Part shown: piece by piece, positions 52,567-61,426 of the stretch
Position numbering within the stretch: the first letter of the stretch is position 1
Layout of the letters: each line of letters begins with the position of its first letter
Assembly: GCA_904502005.1 (NCBI GenBank)
Contig: CAJGDC010000002.1
Location: 1-64,000 of the forward strand
From: an uncultured Alistipes sp.
Lineage (GTDB): Bacteria; Bacteroidota; Bacteroidia; Bacteroidales; Rikenellaceae
Direction of reading: 5' to 3'
DNA: 64,000 nucleotides
Notes under the pieces: model-generated
Databases searched by the model: none
What the model was told of the DNA's origin: nothing
Seen by the model: only the letters and a program-made list of their open reading frames with translations
Made by a program: the position numbers and the translations under genes

Positions 52567-53418
52567 TTATCTCTTTTTAGGATTTGACTTTTTACTATCA
52601 TCAGCAACAGCCGGATGGCTAAGGGCGTACCACACTGATGCAATACCGATCAGGATAAACGGAACGCTGAGCCACTGACCCATATTGAGAGTCATACCCT
52701 GCTCAAAAGCCACCTGGTCCACCTTGACAAATTCGATAATAAATCTGGTAAGGAATATACCTATCAGCGCCACACCAAAGAGTAGTCCACGACGACGTGG
52801 AGCCTCGGTCTTATTGTACATCCACCACAGCAGTGCAAAGGTTGCAATATAGCACAACGCCTCGTAGAGCTGTGTTGGGTGGCAAGCAGGCACCTGCTCA
52901 ACAGGAATACCTCGGTGCAGTCGCATAAACTTAAAGCCCCACGGCAAGTCTGTCGGATTGCCAATAATCTCAGAGTTAAAGAGGTTACCAAAGCGAATAA
53001 GCGCACCGCTTATCGGAGCAATAACTCCCAGGCGGTCAGTCATCCACATTGTTGGCACCTTATTCTTTCGAGAGCAGAGCCAGATAGATAGGATAATACC
53101 AATAGTTGCGCCATGGCTGGCAAGTCCTCCGTCACGAATCTCGGTAATAATAGCCCACGGCTTGAGCAGATAATACTCAGGCTCATAGAAGAGGCAGTGA
53201 CCTACTCGCGCACCAATCATTGTACCCAGGGCGATGTAGAGAAATGCAGAATCTGCAAGCTCCTGACTCTTACCCTCTTTTTTACAAAAGTAGCCGAATA
53301 TCCACGCACCTACAAGCAGCGCAGCTGCCCACATAAGGCTATAATAACGAATCTCAAAGCCGAAGATATTCACAAGTACGGGATTAAAATCCCACACCAC
53401 AGCCAATTGTTCTACCAT
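52567..53418 (-). CDS. lgt: Prolipoprotein diacylglyceryl transferase
   Basis: 283 residues, seven-segment inner-membrane enzyme that puts a diacylglyceryl group on the lipobox Cys of prolipoproteins, which this genome has in quantity. The signature region is GALIRFGNLFNSEIIGNPTD, with HPTQLYEALCYI and GLASHGATIGII. The tail is basic (KKSNPKKR). Confidence 0.95.
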   Translation of the reverse strand: MVEQLAVVWDFNPVLVNIFGFEIRYYSLMWAAALLVGAWIFGYFCKKEGKSQELADSAFLYIALGTMIGARVGHCLFYEPEYYLLKPWAIITEIRDGGLASHGATIGIILSIWLCSRKNKVPTMWMTDRLGVIAPISGALIRFGNLFNSEIIGNPTDLPWGFKFMRLHRGIPVEQVPACHPTQLYEALCYIATFALLWWMYNKTEAPRRRGLLFGVALIGIFLTRFIIEFVKVDQVAFEQGMTLNMGQWLSVPFILIGIASVWYALSHPAVADDSKKSNPKKR

Positions 53419-53420
53419 AA

Positions 53421-54455
53421 TTATAACTGTACTTTGCTAAGTGTAAATGTAAATGTGCTACCCTTGCCCAGCTCGCTGCGGACTGAGACCTTCTCACCGT
53501 GATTCTCGATAATATGCTTAACAATCGCAAGGCCGAGTCCAGTTCCGCCCTGCTCGCGACTTCTACCCTTATCAGTTCTGTAGAAACGCTCAAAGACGCG
53601 TGGAAGGTCACTCTTTGCGATACCGATACCATCATCCTCAACCTCTATAAGCACCTTCTCAAGCATATCACGGCAGGTAATCTTTGTAGTTCCACCCTCC
53701 TTGCCATAGCGAATAGAGTTTACAATCAGATTCTCAAGTACTTGACCGATATAGAACTTATCTGCATTAACCCAACAGCGTGAAGGAAGATTATCTGCAC
53801 CCTTAACAATAAGGTTTATATTTCGCTTTGAAGCCTCAATCTCCACCTGGTCGGCTATCTCCTTACATAGAGCCACCATATCAAAGCTCTCCGGGCGCAT
53901 CTGGCTCATATCGCTATCAAGACGAGAGATTGTGTCGAGGTCATTTAGAATGTTAATCATTCGCTCAACGCTACGCTCTGCACGTTCAAGATACTTGCGG
54001 TTAATAACCTCATCCTCCAAACCTCCATCAAGCAGAGTGCTGATATAGCCTTGAATGTTGAAAATTGGAGTTTTAAGCTCATGAGCCACATTGCCGAGAT
54101 ATTGCTTGCGGAACTTCTCTGCCTCCTTAAGGCGTGCAATCTCGCGGTCATTATCCTCAGCCCATGTACTAAGCTCTGTAGAGACATCATCCACCTTTTT
54201 ATCCTTCAGTTCGGTCGCAATATCAGCGGTATGAATATCGCGCGACAAAACCATTGAGTATATCGGACGCAGCTTATAAGCCACATACTTTACAATCATC
54301 CACAATGCAAACAGCGACACTCCCACAAATGTCAGCAGCGACGCTATAAGCACAACCCACCATGTAGCCTTAACAACGACCATAGCCACTGCGGTACAGA
54401 CACCCGCCACTGCGCCAATCAACCACGACGCACTCTCTTTGGTTTTAATTATCAT
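53421..54455 (-). CDS. Sensor histidine kinase (PhoR-like)
   Basis: 344 residues. Two membrane segments (about 11-29 and 33-57) leave almost no periplasmic loop, so it probably senses the membrane or a partner. The DHp phospho-acceptor is His125 in NVAHELKTPIFNI. The ATP-binding domain has NLIVNSIRYG (N box), DDGIGIAKSDLPRVFERFYR, and GTGLGLAIVKHIIENHGE. No response regulator is adjacent. It lies 2 nt upstream of lgt and 7 nt downstream of the S24-like gene. Confidence 0.9.
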   Translation of the reverse strand: MIIKTKESASWLIGAVAGVCTAVAMVVVKATWWVVLIASLLTFVGVSLFALWMIVKYVAYKLRPIYSMVLSRDIHTADIATELKDKKVDDVSTELSTWAEDNDREIARLKEAEKFRKQYLGNVAHELKTPIFNIQGYISTLLDGGLEDEVINRKYLERAERSVERMINILNDLDTISRLDSDMSQMRPESFDMVALCKEIADQVEIEASKRNINLIVKGADNLPSRCWVNADKFYIGQVLENLIVNSIRYGKEGGTTKITCRDMLEKVLIEVEDDGIGIAKSDLPRVFERFYRTDKGRSREQGGTGLGLAIVKHIIENHGEKVSVRSELGKGSTFTFTLSKVQL

Positions 54456-54462
54456 AGTATTT

Positions 54463-55098
54463 TTAGTTTTTAAGGTTTATACTCGCTTTAACACTGTATA
54501 TTTCCAACACATCACTGCGCTGAATAATCATATCATCATACTTTTGATTGTTATAGGCAGCCAGCCTTATTTCATCACCCTCGGCGCTACTCCTGACAGT
54601 TCTCAAAACTGTAAAGTCATCTGTCCTCACCACATAGATTTCACCATAGATGACCGACTTAATATCTACCTGCTGCAATATCAGATAGGTGCCATTCATC
54701 ACATTTGGCAACATGTCGTCACCAATATATCTGATAGCGAAATCTGCAGGAGCAACCATTGGCAGGTAGAGGTAGCACTCCGCCTCTAAAGTCTCTAAAT
54801 CTGCAATCTGAGACAACTGACAGTTGTAATATGGGATATAACCCCTCTCAATGCTCGGGCAAGCATACATCGTACCCACGCCAGAACGTAACCACATAGC
54901 ACTATAGTCCGGAAAGCAATCCACCACTGCCTGAGCCACATTACGAGAGATACCAATCTGCCCACGCTTGATTTGATAGAGAGTCTCGCTACGCTGCAGG
55001 CCTATATGGGCAGCAAAGGCATGAACAGTCATACCCGACTCTTTGATAATCAAGGACAAACGCTCCCAAGCCCTATTTTTCTCTACTCCATTCGCCAT
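54463..55098 (-). CDS. HTH regulator with S24/LexA-like C-terminal domain, protease dyad replaced
   Basis: 211 residues. N-terminal helix-turn-helix (MTVHAFAAHIGLQRSETLYQ, KRGQIGISRN) and C-terminal S24-type fold (APADFAIRYIGDDMLPNVMN, YGEIYVVRTDD). In active S24/LexA proteins the GDSM motif supplies the catalytic Ser and a later VKR-type motif the Lys. Here they read GDDM and VLRTV, so neither residue is present and self-cleavage is not expected. It is probably a phage-repressor-like transcription factor; what it controls is unknown. First gene of the cluster running to GtrA. Confidence 0.75.
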   Translation of the reverse strand: MANGVEKNRAWERLSLIIKESGMTVHAFAAHIGLQRSETLYQIKRGQIGISRNVAQAVVDCFPDYSAMWLRSGVGTMYACPSIERGYIPYYNCQLSQIADLETLEAECYLYLPMVAPADFAIRYIGDDMLPNVMNGTYLILQQVDIKSVIYGEIYVVRTDDFTVLRTVRSSAEGDEIRLAAYNNQKYDDMIIQRSDVLEIYSVKASINLKN

Positions 55099-55134
55099 AT
55101 AAAACTCTCAATTAATAGCACCTTGTCTTGAATG

Positions 55135-55206
55135 TGATTCCGAGCGGATTCGAACCGCTATCGTAAGAACCGGAATCTTATATTCTATCCATTGAACTAC
55201 GGAACC
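55135..55206 (-). tRNA. tRNA-Arg (anticodon CCG)
   Basis: 72 nt on the minus strand. Acceptor GGTTCCG pairs with CGGAATC (one G-T); the D-arm is GTTC-AATGGATA-GAAT. Anticodon stem TAAGA / TCTTA holds the loop TTCCGGT, anticodon CCG (reads CGG). The T-arm is AGCGG-TTCGAAT-CCGCT; the discriminator is A and no CCA is encoded. Confidence 0.96.
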
Positions 55207-55271
55207 ATACACTTCAAAAAGCAAATATAGCAAATTTGTTTCAAACTAACAAATTTCCTTACCAAAACCAC

Positions 55272-55301
55272 AAAAAAAGAGCCTGCATCACTGCAAGCTC
55301 T
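55272..55301 (-). terminator. Rho-independent terminator after the BspA-like gene
   Basis: On the minus strand AGAGCTTGCA / TGCAGGCTCT (one T-G wobble) around GTGA, followed by seven T. It lies 20 nt past the stop at 55322. Confidence 0.88.
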
Positions 55302-55321
55302 CAAACAAAAACTATTTACAG

Positions 55322-58300
55322 TTACTCAAAGTCGTACGGAAGAATATTCTCCTTGTATAGATACCAATTATCCTTGTATCGACCATCTTTACAAGCTGTA
55401 TACTGCAGATAGTTATCAACAGCCTCACGAGGTACGTAGACCTTCATCTCTGCACTATATGGGAACGAGCCATATCCACTGTTAGCGTTGTAATATATAG
55501 ATGGAGGGGTAGTAGCTCTACAATATATCTCTGTCAAGCTGGAGTTAGCAGAGTAGAAAGTCCAACTCTTAATAGTTGAGACATCACTACCCAAATGCAC
55601 ACTCGCCAATAGCGGACATGTATTAAAGGCATAATCTTCTAACACCTTCACACCCTCTAGATTAGCACTTACGAGGTTGGCACATTCACAAAATGCACGG
55701 TTTCCGACTGTTGTCACATCCGCCATATCAACAACCTTTGTAATGCTTGAGCAGCCCATAAATGCGCGATAATTTATCGTTGTAACCCCTACTGGAGCTA
55801 CAAACTCATTGAGTTCAACACCATTTACATACAATTTTGCCCTTCCAGGGAAAAGAGGGTTGGCAAGATTATCGTAGAAAGTAGCACCGCACCAAGCTGC
55901 CAAATCAGAGATATAGACGCTCTTCAGATTTGAACAATTCTGGAAAGCACAACTTCTGAAGTTGGCAACACCCTTGCCTATAGTTACGCTATTAAGCGAA
56001 GTGCAGTTGTAGAAGGTATTCATTTCAATTCTTGTTATCAAATCTCCCAACTCTACACTCTCAAGGCTTGAACAGCTACTAAACGCTCTCTCGCCAATAG
56101 TCGATACAGACTGCGGGATATTGGCTGTTTTCAAAGCAGCACAACCATAAAACGCTTCCGAGCCAATATTAGTTAGGCTTTGTGGCAGAGTGATTCGCGA
56201 AAGATTTGTACACTGATAAAAGGCCTGGGATCCAAGTTCTGTAATACCCTCTGATATAGTAACCCTTGCAAGAGCACCGCACTTATAGAATGTCTGAGAC
56301 GGAATAGTGGTAATTCCCTTACCTATCACAGCAGACACAAGAGATTTTGCACCATAGAACACACTTTTACCAAAGCTTGTTACACTATCTGGAATAACAA
56401 CACTCACAAGTTTTGATGTCGCATTAAAGGCGGAATCTCCAATCTCAGTAACGCTACTTGGGATAGTTATTGACTCCAAATATGATCCTCCGAAGGCTGA
56501 AATACCGATTCTTGTAAGACCCTCAGGCAGAGTCACCTTCTGCAGTCGGCTGCTCCTAAAGGCGTAATTTCCAATCTCTTTAACATAGTCCGGCACAGTA
56601 TACTCCGTAATGCCCTTTCGTGCAAATGCCATCAAAACACCATCTACAATCCAGCAACGAGAGTCAGCAGTGGTATTATTACCAACGAATGAGATCAAAT
56701 CAGGGCACGCATAGAATGGATTATACTCAACCTTCAAATCACCCTTAATCTCAACAGTAGTAATATATTCACTTCTAAAAAATGCTGACTCACTAAGACT
56801 CTTTAGATTCTTACCTAACACTACCTCTTTAAGCTTGAGACAATCAGTCATAAAATTAGCACCTACTGTCTCAATATTATCTCCAAAAGTAACCTTTTTA
56901 AATTGCGAGTTATGGAAAGGACTTCTAGCATAATCGTAGTCTGGCTGATTCGCATCAATTATAAGGTGTCCAGCGCAGTTATACAGTGCCTTTTCACCAA
57001 TAGACTTGACATCCTTCTGAATATAGAGACTACTCATAGTTTGACAGTTATAGAAAGCATAGTCCTTTATAGCTGTAACCTGCTCAGGGATAACTATATC
57101 AAAAACAGGTTGGTCATCAATATAGAACCATCTATTAGTGCTCGAATCATTAGTGTTAAATGGGTTTGCTGTTATGCTATCAAACTCAATATTACACCAC
57201 GAAGCAAAGTCGTCAATATGCACCATAGATACATAAATCGCCTTATTGAAAGCATCGCTCTCAATCAGAGTAACGCTCTTTGGTATATGCACAATACGCA
57301 AGGCACTTGAGTCAAAGGCCTTTGCGCCAATGATTGTAACGCTCTGAGGAATGATTATCTCAGTCATTTTACTACCCGCAAATGCATTGATACCAATCTC
57401 TGTAACATCTCCGTCAAAGAGTATCTTACCCCAACCATTCTCGTATGTGTTAGAGACAATATTTGCGCCAAAGTACGCCGCCTCATTTGGAGTGACGATA
57501 GAGCAATCCTGACTCTGATAGTATATCACATTATTACCCGACAGCTCAGGTTCTACATCTGGATATACTCTAGAAGCATAGCTACCCTCATATGCGCTCT
57601 TATAGTCAGAAAGCAGAGCAAGTGGTACAATAATCTTCTTAACAACACCATAATTTGAGTGGTACGAGTATGGTTCAAAGAAGCTACCATCGCTCACGAT
57701 TGTCAATGGAATCTCTGGAGGAGTCAATGCTCTACAGTATATTGTCTCCAGCATATCAGCACCAGCAAAGGCGCTCTGACCGACATAATTTACATTTTCT
57801 CCAATAGTAACCTTTCTGAGATTACTACAATAATAGAACGCATAGTAACCAATCTGCTCTACACCATTGGGAATATTAACCTCTGTAATGCTCTGACAAC
57901 CATAGAAGGCGTAATCATCAACCTTCTTTACATCCTGCGGCACATTGAGCACCGTAAGTTCCTCACCATTAACATATAGGTGTGCACCATTATAGAATGG
58001 GGTTGCGTAATAGTTATTTCCAAAACTAATCCTACACAACGCATCAATATCCGTAACATTAACCCTTTTAATTTTACCAGTGTAATTAAACGCGCCAAAA
58101 CCAATCTCTGTGACACTACTTGGAATGGTAATCTCACTTAACTCAGTACACCAACTAAAAGCATAATTATCAATAGTTGTCACACCATTTGGGATTACAA
58201 TACTTGTCAGGGCTTTATTTTGCTTAAACCAAAACTCATTAAATAGGGTTATGATGCTATTAAGTCCAATAACACCCTCGCCAGTAGCTGGGTCGTAGTT

Positions 58301-59254
58301 ATGGTAGACAATCATCTCGTTAATACTTGAATTTGAGGCGAATGTTATCTGCTCAGTTGCTGTGTATTTAATCTCAGTTACAGCCACCGGAGCCTGATCA
58401 CACTTAACATAGAGCGCCTCCATAGGCTGAAGGGCGTTACGGCCGATAGCAAAACGAGATTGGGTACTCTTTGTAAAAGTCTTACCATTAACATCCGTAG
58501 CCGTTATAGTAATACCCTTGCTAAAGATTGTTGGCGGAACAACAAACCAGAAATCTGTAGGGTTTGCAGCATCTTGACTTACAAGAACACCCTCGCCACA
58601 GTTAAGGCTTATCAAATCAAATCCAGAGTTTGACATAGAGACTGATGGATCCTTTCCATACTCTGCAGCCACATATGCAAGACCAGATATCTTCTCACCA
58701 CCGTTTGTTCTGAGGACAATATTCTTTATTGTCGCATCACCATAGAGCTGCACCTTAAGATATCCACAGATATTCTTAAACATCAGCAAATCGTCCGAAG
58801 TATCCGCCGTAACAGCAACCATTGCGTTGCTATTCTGACCAAACGACTCACTCTGGTAGAACTGCTCCGAAGGCAATCTGTACTGGAAAGTACCATTACC
58901 AACCCACTCGGCGCTCGCATCACGCGGATAGAGGGCATAGATTCTATCAATAGGGTCATTAGATCCCGTTGCAGTACCATCAATAATCAGGACAAATGTA
59001 CCGTTACTATCACCCGTCTGACCATTAAATCGATACTTATTATTGACCGCATCGCCATAGAACACAGATAGTTCATCACGCTGATGCCAACGCAAGAATC
59101 GCTCGTCCTCAACATATGTTCGAGTTTGGTCAGCAAAGCAGGCTCTCAACTGACCATACTTAACCTCTGGTAGAGCATCCTGCTGGTCAAACTTGCTACA
59201 AGATGCAATGCAAAGTGCTACAAGCACTGCAAATATTACTCTTTTCATCGCCAT
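55322..59254 (-). CDS. BspA-like leucine-rich-repeat surface lipoprotein
   Basis: 1310 residues. Lipobox LCIASC (Cys19) predicts a surface lipoprotein. Residues about 25-300 resemble a fimbrillin-like N-terminal region (FLRWHQRDELSVFYGDAVN, RIYALYPRDAS). From about 330 to 1270 there are many copies of the roughly 23-residue LRR_5/BspA repeat (IPNGVTTIDNYAFSWCTELS, IPSSVTEIGDSAFNATSKLV, LPQSLTNIGSEAFYGCAALK), interrupted by longer loops. Proteins of this class bind host matrix proteins or other bacteria; the ligand here is unknown. ATG 59254 or 59248 are both possible. It is preceded by a 44-aa gene and the poly-G/hairpin leader. Confidence 0.9.
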   Translation of the reverse strand: MAMKRVIFAVLVALCIASCSKFDQQDALPEVKYGQLRACFADQTRTYVEDERFLRWHQRDELSVFYGDAVNNKYRFNGQTGDSNGTFVLIIDGTATGSNDPIDRIYALYPRDASAEWVGNGTFQYRLPSEQFYQSESFGQNSNAMVAVTADTSDDLLMFKNICGYLKVQLYGDATIKNIVLRTNGGEKISGLAYVAAEYGKDPSVSMSNSGFDLISLNCGEGVLVSQDAANPTDFWFVVPPTIFSKGITITATDVNGKTFTKSTQSRFAIGRNALQPMEALYVKCDQAPVAVTEIKYTATEQITFASNSSINEMIVYHNYDPATGEGVIGLNSIITLFNEFWFKQNKALTSIVIPNGVTTIDNYAFSWCTELSEITIPSSVTEIGFGAFNYTGKIKRVNVTDIDALCRISFGNNYYATPFYNGAHLYVNGEELTVLNVPQDVKKVDDYAFYGCQSITEVNIPNGVEQIGYYAFYYCSNLRKVTIGENVNYVGQSAFAGADMLETIYCRALTPPEIPLTIVSDGSFFEPYSYHSNYGVVKKIIVPLALLSDYKSAYEGSYASRVYPDVEPELSGNNVIYYQSQDCSIVTPNEAAYFGANIVSNTYENGWGKILFDGDVTEIGINAFAGSKMTEIIIPQSVTIIGAKAFDSSALRIVHIPKSVTLIESDAFNKAIYVSMVHIDDFASWCNIEFDSITANPFNTNDSSTNRWFYIDDQPVFDIVIPEQVTAIKDYAFYNCQTMSSLYIQKDVKSIGEKALYNCAGHLIIDANQPDYDYARSPFHNSQFKKVTFGDNIETVGANFMTDCLKLKEVVLGKNLKSLSESAFFRSEYITTVEIKGDLKVEYNPFYACPDLISFVGNNTTADSRCWIVDGVLMAFARKGITEYTVPDYVKEIGNYAFRSSRLQKVTLPEGLTRIGISAFGGSYLESITIPSSVTEIGDSAFNATSKLVSVVIPDSVTSFGKSVFYGAKSLVSAVIGKGITTIPSQTFYKCGALARVTISEGITELGSQAFYQCTNLSRITLPQSLTNIGSEAFYGCAALKTANIPQSVSTIGERAFSSCSSLESVELGDLITRIEMNTFYNCTSLNSVTIGKGVANFRSCAFQNCSNLKSVYISDLAAWCGATFYDNLANPLFPGRAKLYVNGVELNEFVAPVGVTTINYRAFMGCSSITKVVDMADVTTVGNRAFCECANLVSANLEGVKVLEDYAFNTCPLLASVHLGSDVSTIKSWTFYSANSSLTEIYCRATTPPSIYYNANSGYGSFPYSAEMKVYVPREAVDNYLQYTACKDGRYKDNWYLYKENILPYDFE

Positions 59255-59266
59255 AACAAATTTAAA

Positions 59267-59401
59267 TTACCACTTAATTTCCGGATACTCTTCATCCTCA
59301 ATACTCTCCATATTTGAGAGAGCAAATCCTCGCTCTACAGTAATCTCCTCACACAGCTCAATGTAAGGCATTTGGTAAACTCGTTTATTCATAACCATCA
59401 T
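59267..59401 (-). CDS. 44-aa acidic peptide gene upstream of the BspA-like lipoprotein
   Basis: ATG 59401 opens MMVMNKRVYQMPYIELCEEI, then TVERGFALSNMES and an acidic end DEEYPEIKW, TAA at 59267. A start at 59392 (MNKRVY) gives 41 residues. The stop is 12 nt before the BspA-like ATG, so the two are almost certainly cotranscribed. I recall that short Bacteroidales proteins with a VExGFAxS-like core and acidic, Trp-terminated tails sit beside surface lipoprotein or fimbrillin genes; their function is not established. There is no signal peptide. Confidence 0.65.
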   Translation of the reverse strand: MMVMNKRVYQMPYIELCEEITVERGFALSNMESIEDEEYPEIKW

Positions 59402-59427
59402 TTTTATAATAGACACAACAATCAGCA

Positions 59428-59449
59428 GGTGACAAGCATCCCCATCACC
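59428..59449 (-). promoter_or_regulatory. 22-nt leader hairpin (partner of 8360-8381)
   Basis: On the minus strand GGTGATGGG pairs with CTTGTCACC over 9 positions (three G-T wobbles) around the loop GATG. It begins 49 nt after the G run and ends 26 nt before the 44-aa ORF. Compared with the hairpin at 8360-8381, pair 3 changes from C-G to T-A, and pairs 6-8 change between Watson-Crick and wobble. Confidence 0.6.
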
Positions 59450-59476
59450 ATAAACAATATATAATAATCAACGCAA

Positions 59477-59560
59477 CTATCTGATATACAGCGCAATACC
59501 CCCCCCTAAATTCAATAAGAAGGATTCAACAGAAAGATTTTTAGTGTAGTGCGCATTCAT
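59477..59560 (-). CDS. Putative 27-aa leader peptide with poly-G-encoded Gly-Gly-Gly-Ile
   Basis: ATG 59560 opens MNAHYTKNLSVESFLLNL, then GGG, then IALYIR and TAG. Codons 19-21 are GGG GGG GGT, using an 8-G run, whereas the 8253-8339 leader uses 9 G as GGG GGG GGG; both continue ATT (Ile). The run length differs but frame and residues are the same, which supports coding. It is followed by the hairpin at 59428-59449, then the 44-aa and BspA-like genes. Confidence 0.5.
   Translation of the reverse strand: MNAHYTKNLSVESFLLNLGGGIALYIR
59499..59506 (-). repeat. Run of eight G (C on the plus strand) inside the leader ORF
   Basis: Eight consecutive C on the plus strand read as G in the sense of the BspA-like transcript. 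It lies about 245 nt upstream of the lipoprotein ATG. Confidence 0.9.
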
Positions 59561-59592
59561 AACACAAAGAGTTTCTATAAATCAAGTATTCA

Positions 59593-59600
59593 CAAAGATA
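59593..59600 (-). promoter_or_regulatory. -7 box TATCTTTG for the BspA-like leader
   Basis: The minus-strand TATCTTTG lies 32 nt upstream of the small leader ORF. The -33 position carries ATTG rather than TTTG (59621-59624, 20-nt spacing), so the promoter is a partial match. Confidence 0.55.
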
Positions 59601-59639
59601 AGCAAAACTATTTGATAAAGCAATATTTTGTGCCAAACT

Positions 59640-59669
59640 TTTGTTTTGTGCTAAAAGTTATTAACTTTG
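59640..59669 (+). promoter_or_regulatory. ruvB promoter (-33 TTTG, -7 TAACTTTG)
   Basis: TTTG at 59640-59643 and TAACTTTG at 59662-59669 with an 18-nt spacer; transcription should start about 16 nt before the ATG at 59692. It is divergent from the BspA-like leader promoter. Confidence 0.75.
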
Positions 59670-59691
59670 CAGAGTTAAACATTAAGGCACT

Positions 59692-60705
59692 ATGTCAGAT
59701 TACAGAAACGGTAGGCGCACCGAGTCGGATAGCGAGTTTGAGAACAGGATTCGCCCGCAGGAGCTTGAGCAGTTCTCAGGTCAGGATAAGACTGTTGAGA
59801 ATCTCAAGGTCTTTATCAAGGCTGCGCTGATGCGTGGTGACTCACTCGACCACGTCTTGTTACACGGACCTCCAGGGTTGGGCAAGACCACCATTGCAAA
59901 TATTATTGCCAACGAGATGGGTGCCCAGATGAAGGTCACCTCAGGCCCTGTGCTTGACAAACCAGGCGACCTTGCAGGTCTGCTGACAAACCTCTCCGAG
60001 GGCGATGTACTCTTTATTGACGAGATACACCGTCTCAGTCCTATTGTTGAGGAGTATCTCTACTCGGCAATGGAGGATTTCAAGATTGATATTGTGCTTG
60101 ACAAGGGCCCTTCTGCCCGCTCTATTCAGATAGAACTTGCGCCATTTACCCTTATCGGTGCAACAACACGCAGTGGACTACTCACTTCACCACTTCGCGC
60201 CCGCTTTGGCATCACCTGCCACCTAGAGTACTACGATGCCAAGGTGCTCAACCGCATCGTCAAGCGCTCGTCGGCCATTCTCGGCATATCTATTGATGAT
60301 GATGCCGCTACAGAGCTTGCTCTACGTTCACGCGGCACTCCGCGAATTGCCAATGCGCTGCTACGCCGAGTGCGTGACTTCGCCATGGTCAAGGGCGAGG
60401 GACATATAGACCTTGAGATTACCCGTATGGCACTGGGTGCGCTCAACATTGACTCAAGAGGACTCGATGAGATGGATAACAAGATTCTCTCCACCATTAT
60501 AGCCAAATTTGGCGGAGGACCCGTGGGACTCAACACTATTGCCACAGCCGTGAGCGAGGAGGCAGGTACCCTTGAAGAGGTCTACGAGCCTTTCCTAATC
60601 AAGGAGGGATTCCTTAAGCGCACACCACGAGGTCGTGAAGTTACCGAACTTGCATATCAACACCTCGGCATGACGCCAGAAGCAAAAGAAGGAGAGCTTT
60701 TTTAG
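59692..60705 (+). CDS. ruvB: Holliday junction branch migration ATPase RuvB
   Basis: 337 residues. Walker [20 protein letters not shown], Walker [13 protein letters not shown], sensor GATTRSGLL, arginine finger in SPLRARFGI, and the C-terminal winged helix ([20 protein letters not shown]). It drives branch migration with RuvA. The last codons form one arm of the terminator at 60684-60720. Confidence 0.98.
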   Translation: MSDYRNGRRTESDSEFENRIRPQELEQFSGQDKTVENLKVFIKAALMRGDSLDHVLLHGPPGLGKTTIANIIANEMGAQMKVTSGPVLDKPGDLAGLLTNLSEGDVLFIDEIHRLSPIVEEYLYSAMEDFKIDIVLDKGPSARSIQIELAPFTLIGATTRSGLLTSPLRARFGITCHLEYYDAKVLNRIVKRSSAILGISIDDDAATELALRSRGTPRIANALLRRVRDFAMVKGEGHIDLEITRMALGALNIDSRGLDEMDNKILSTIIAKFGGGPVGLNTIATAVSEEAGTLEEVYEPFLIKEGFLKRTPRGREVTELAYQHLGMTPEAKEGELF

Positions 60706-60720
60706 CTCTCCTTCTTTTTT
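60684..60720 (+). terminator. Terminator overlapping the end of ruvB
   Basis: AAAAGAAGGAGAGCT pairs with AGCTCTCCTTCTTTT, and the ruvB stop TAG is where the loop meets the descending arm. Poly-T follows, and poly-A precedes, so it may also serve the minus strand. Confidence 0.85.
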
Positions 60721-60762
60721 AGCCATTAGCTTGCCTTTGGCACCCTACACTGTTACGGCAGT

Positions 60763-61422
60763 CTACCCAAGCATCTGCTCAAGGCTCTCAAGTGTCATAC
60801 CCTTAAAGTCGGTAATGATATGCTCCACACCATCGGCAGCAAGAGCCTCAGGGGTAGCGGTACTTGAGAGTGCAACTACCTTACAGCCAGCAGCCCAGCC
60901 TGCCTTAATGCCAGAGATTGCATCCTCAAAGACCACACAATCCTCAGGAGCAAGACCCATGCCCTCACAACACTTAAGAAATATCTCTGGATGAGGTTTG
61001 AAGTTCACCACATCGTCACCACAGATACATCCATCAATCTTATCATCAAGCTGCGCACCGTTCCAGATAAGGTCTATATTAAGTCTTGGTGCTGCCGAAC
61101 CGACATAACACTTAACGCCCTTGGCCTTAGCCTCTGCAAGCAGCTCTGCAAGACCATCGGTAAGACACACTTTACCTGCATAAAGTTCGCGATAGATAGC
61201 CTCCTTTTCATCCGAGAGATATTGAAGACCATACTTGTCAATAACCCACTGTGGGGCTATGGCAAGAAATATCTCATCGTTATGGCGACCATAGAATTTG
61301 TTTGTCACGGGCTGCAACATCTGGTAGCCAAGGCGCTCCGCAAGTGTGCTAAAAGCCTTCATGTGATACGGCATATTCTGAATAAGTGTGCCGTCCATAT
61401 CAAAAATAAGTCCCTTAATCAT
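60763..61422 (-). CDS. HAD-family hydrolase (beta-phosphoglucomutase/phosphatase-like)
   Basis: 219 residues. Motif I FDMDGTLIQNMPYH (Asp nucleophile), motif II-type VGSAAPRLN, Lys in NFKPHPEIFLKC, and motif III FEDAISGIKAGWAAG. The helical cap is typical of the beta-PGM/phosphatase subgroup. Probably a sugar-phosphate phosphatase or mutase; the substrate is undetermined. It follows aroB by 4 nt on the minus strand. Confidence 0.9.
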   Translation of the reverse strand: MIKGLIFDMDGTLIQNMPYHMKAFSTLAERLGYQMLQPVTNKFYGRHNDEIFLAIAPQWVIDKYGLQYLSDEKEAIYRELYAGKVCLTDGLAELLAEAKAKGVKCYVGSAAPRLNIDLIWNGAQLDDKIDGCICGDDVVNFKPHPEIFLKCCEGMGLAPEDCVVFEDAISGIKAGWAAGCKVVALSSTATPEALAADGVEHIITDFKGMTLESLEQMLG

Positions 61423-61426
61423 ATCT

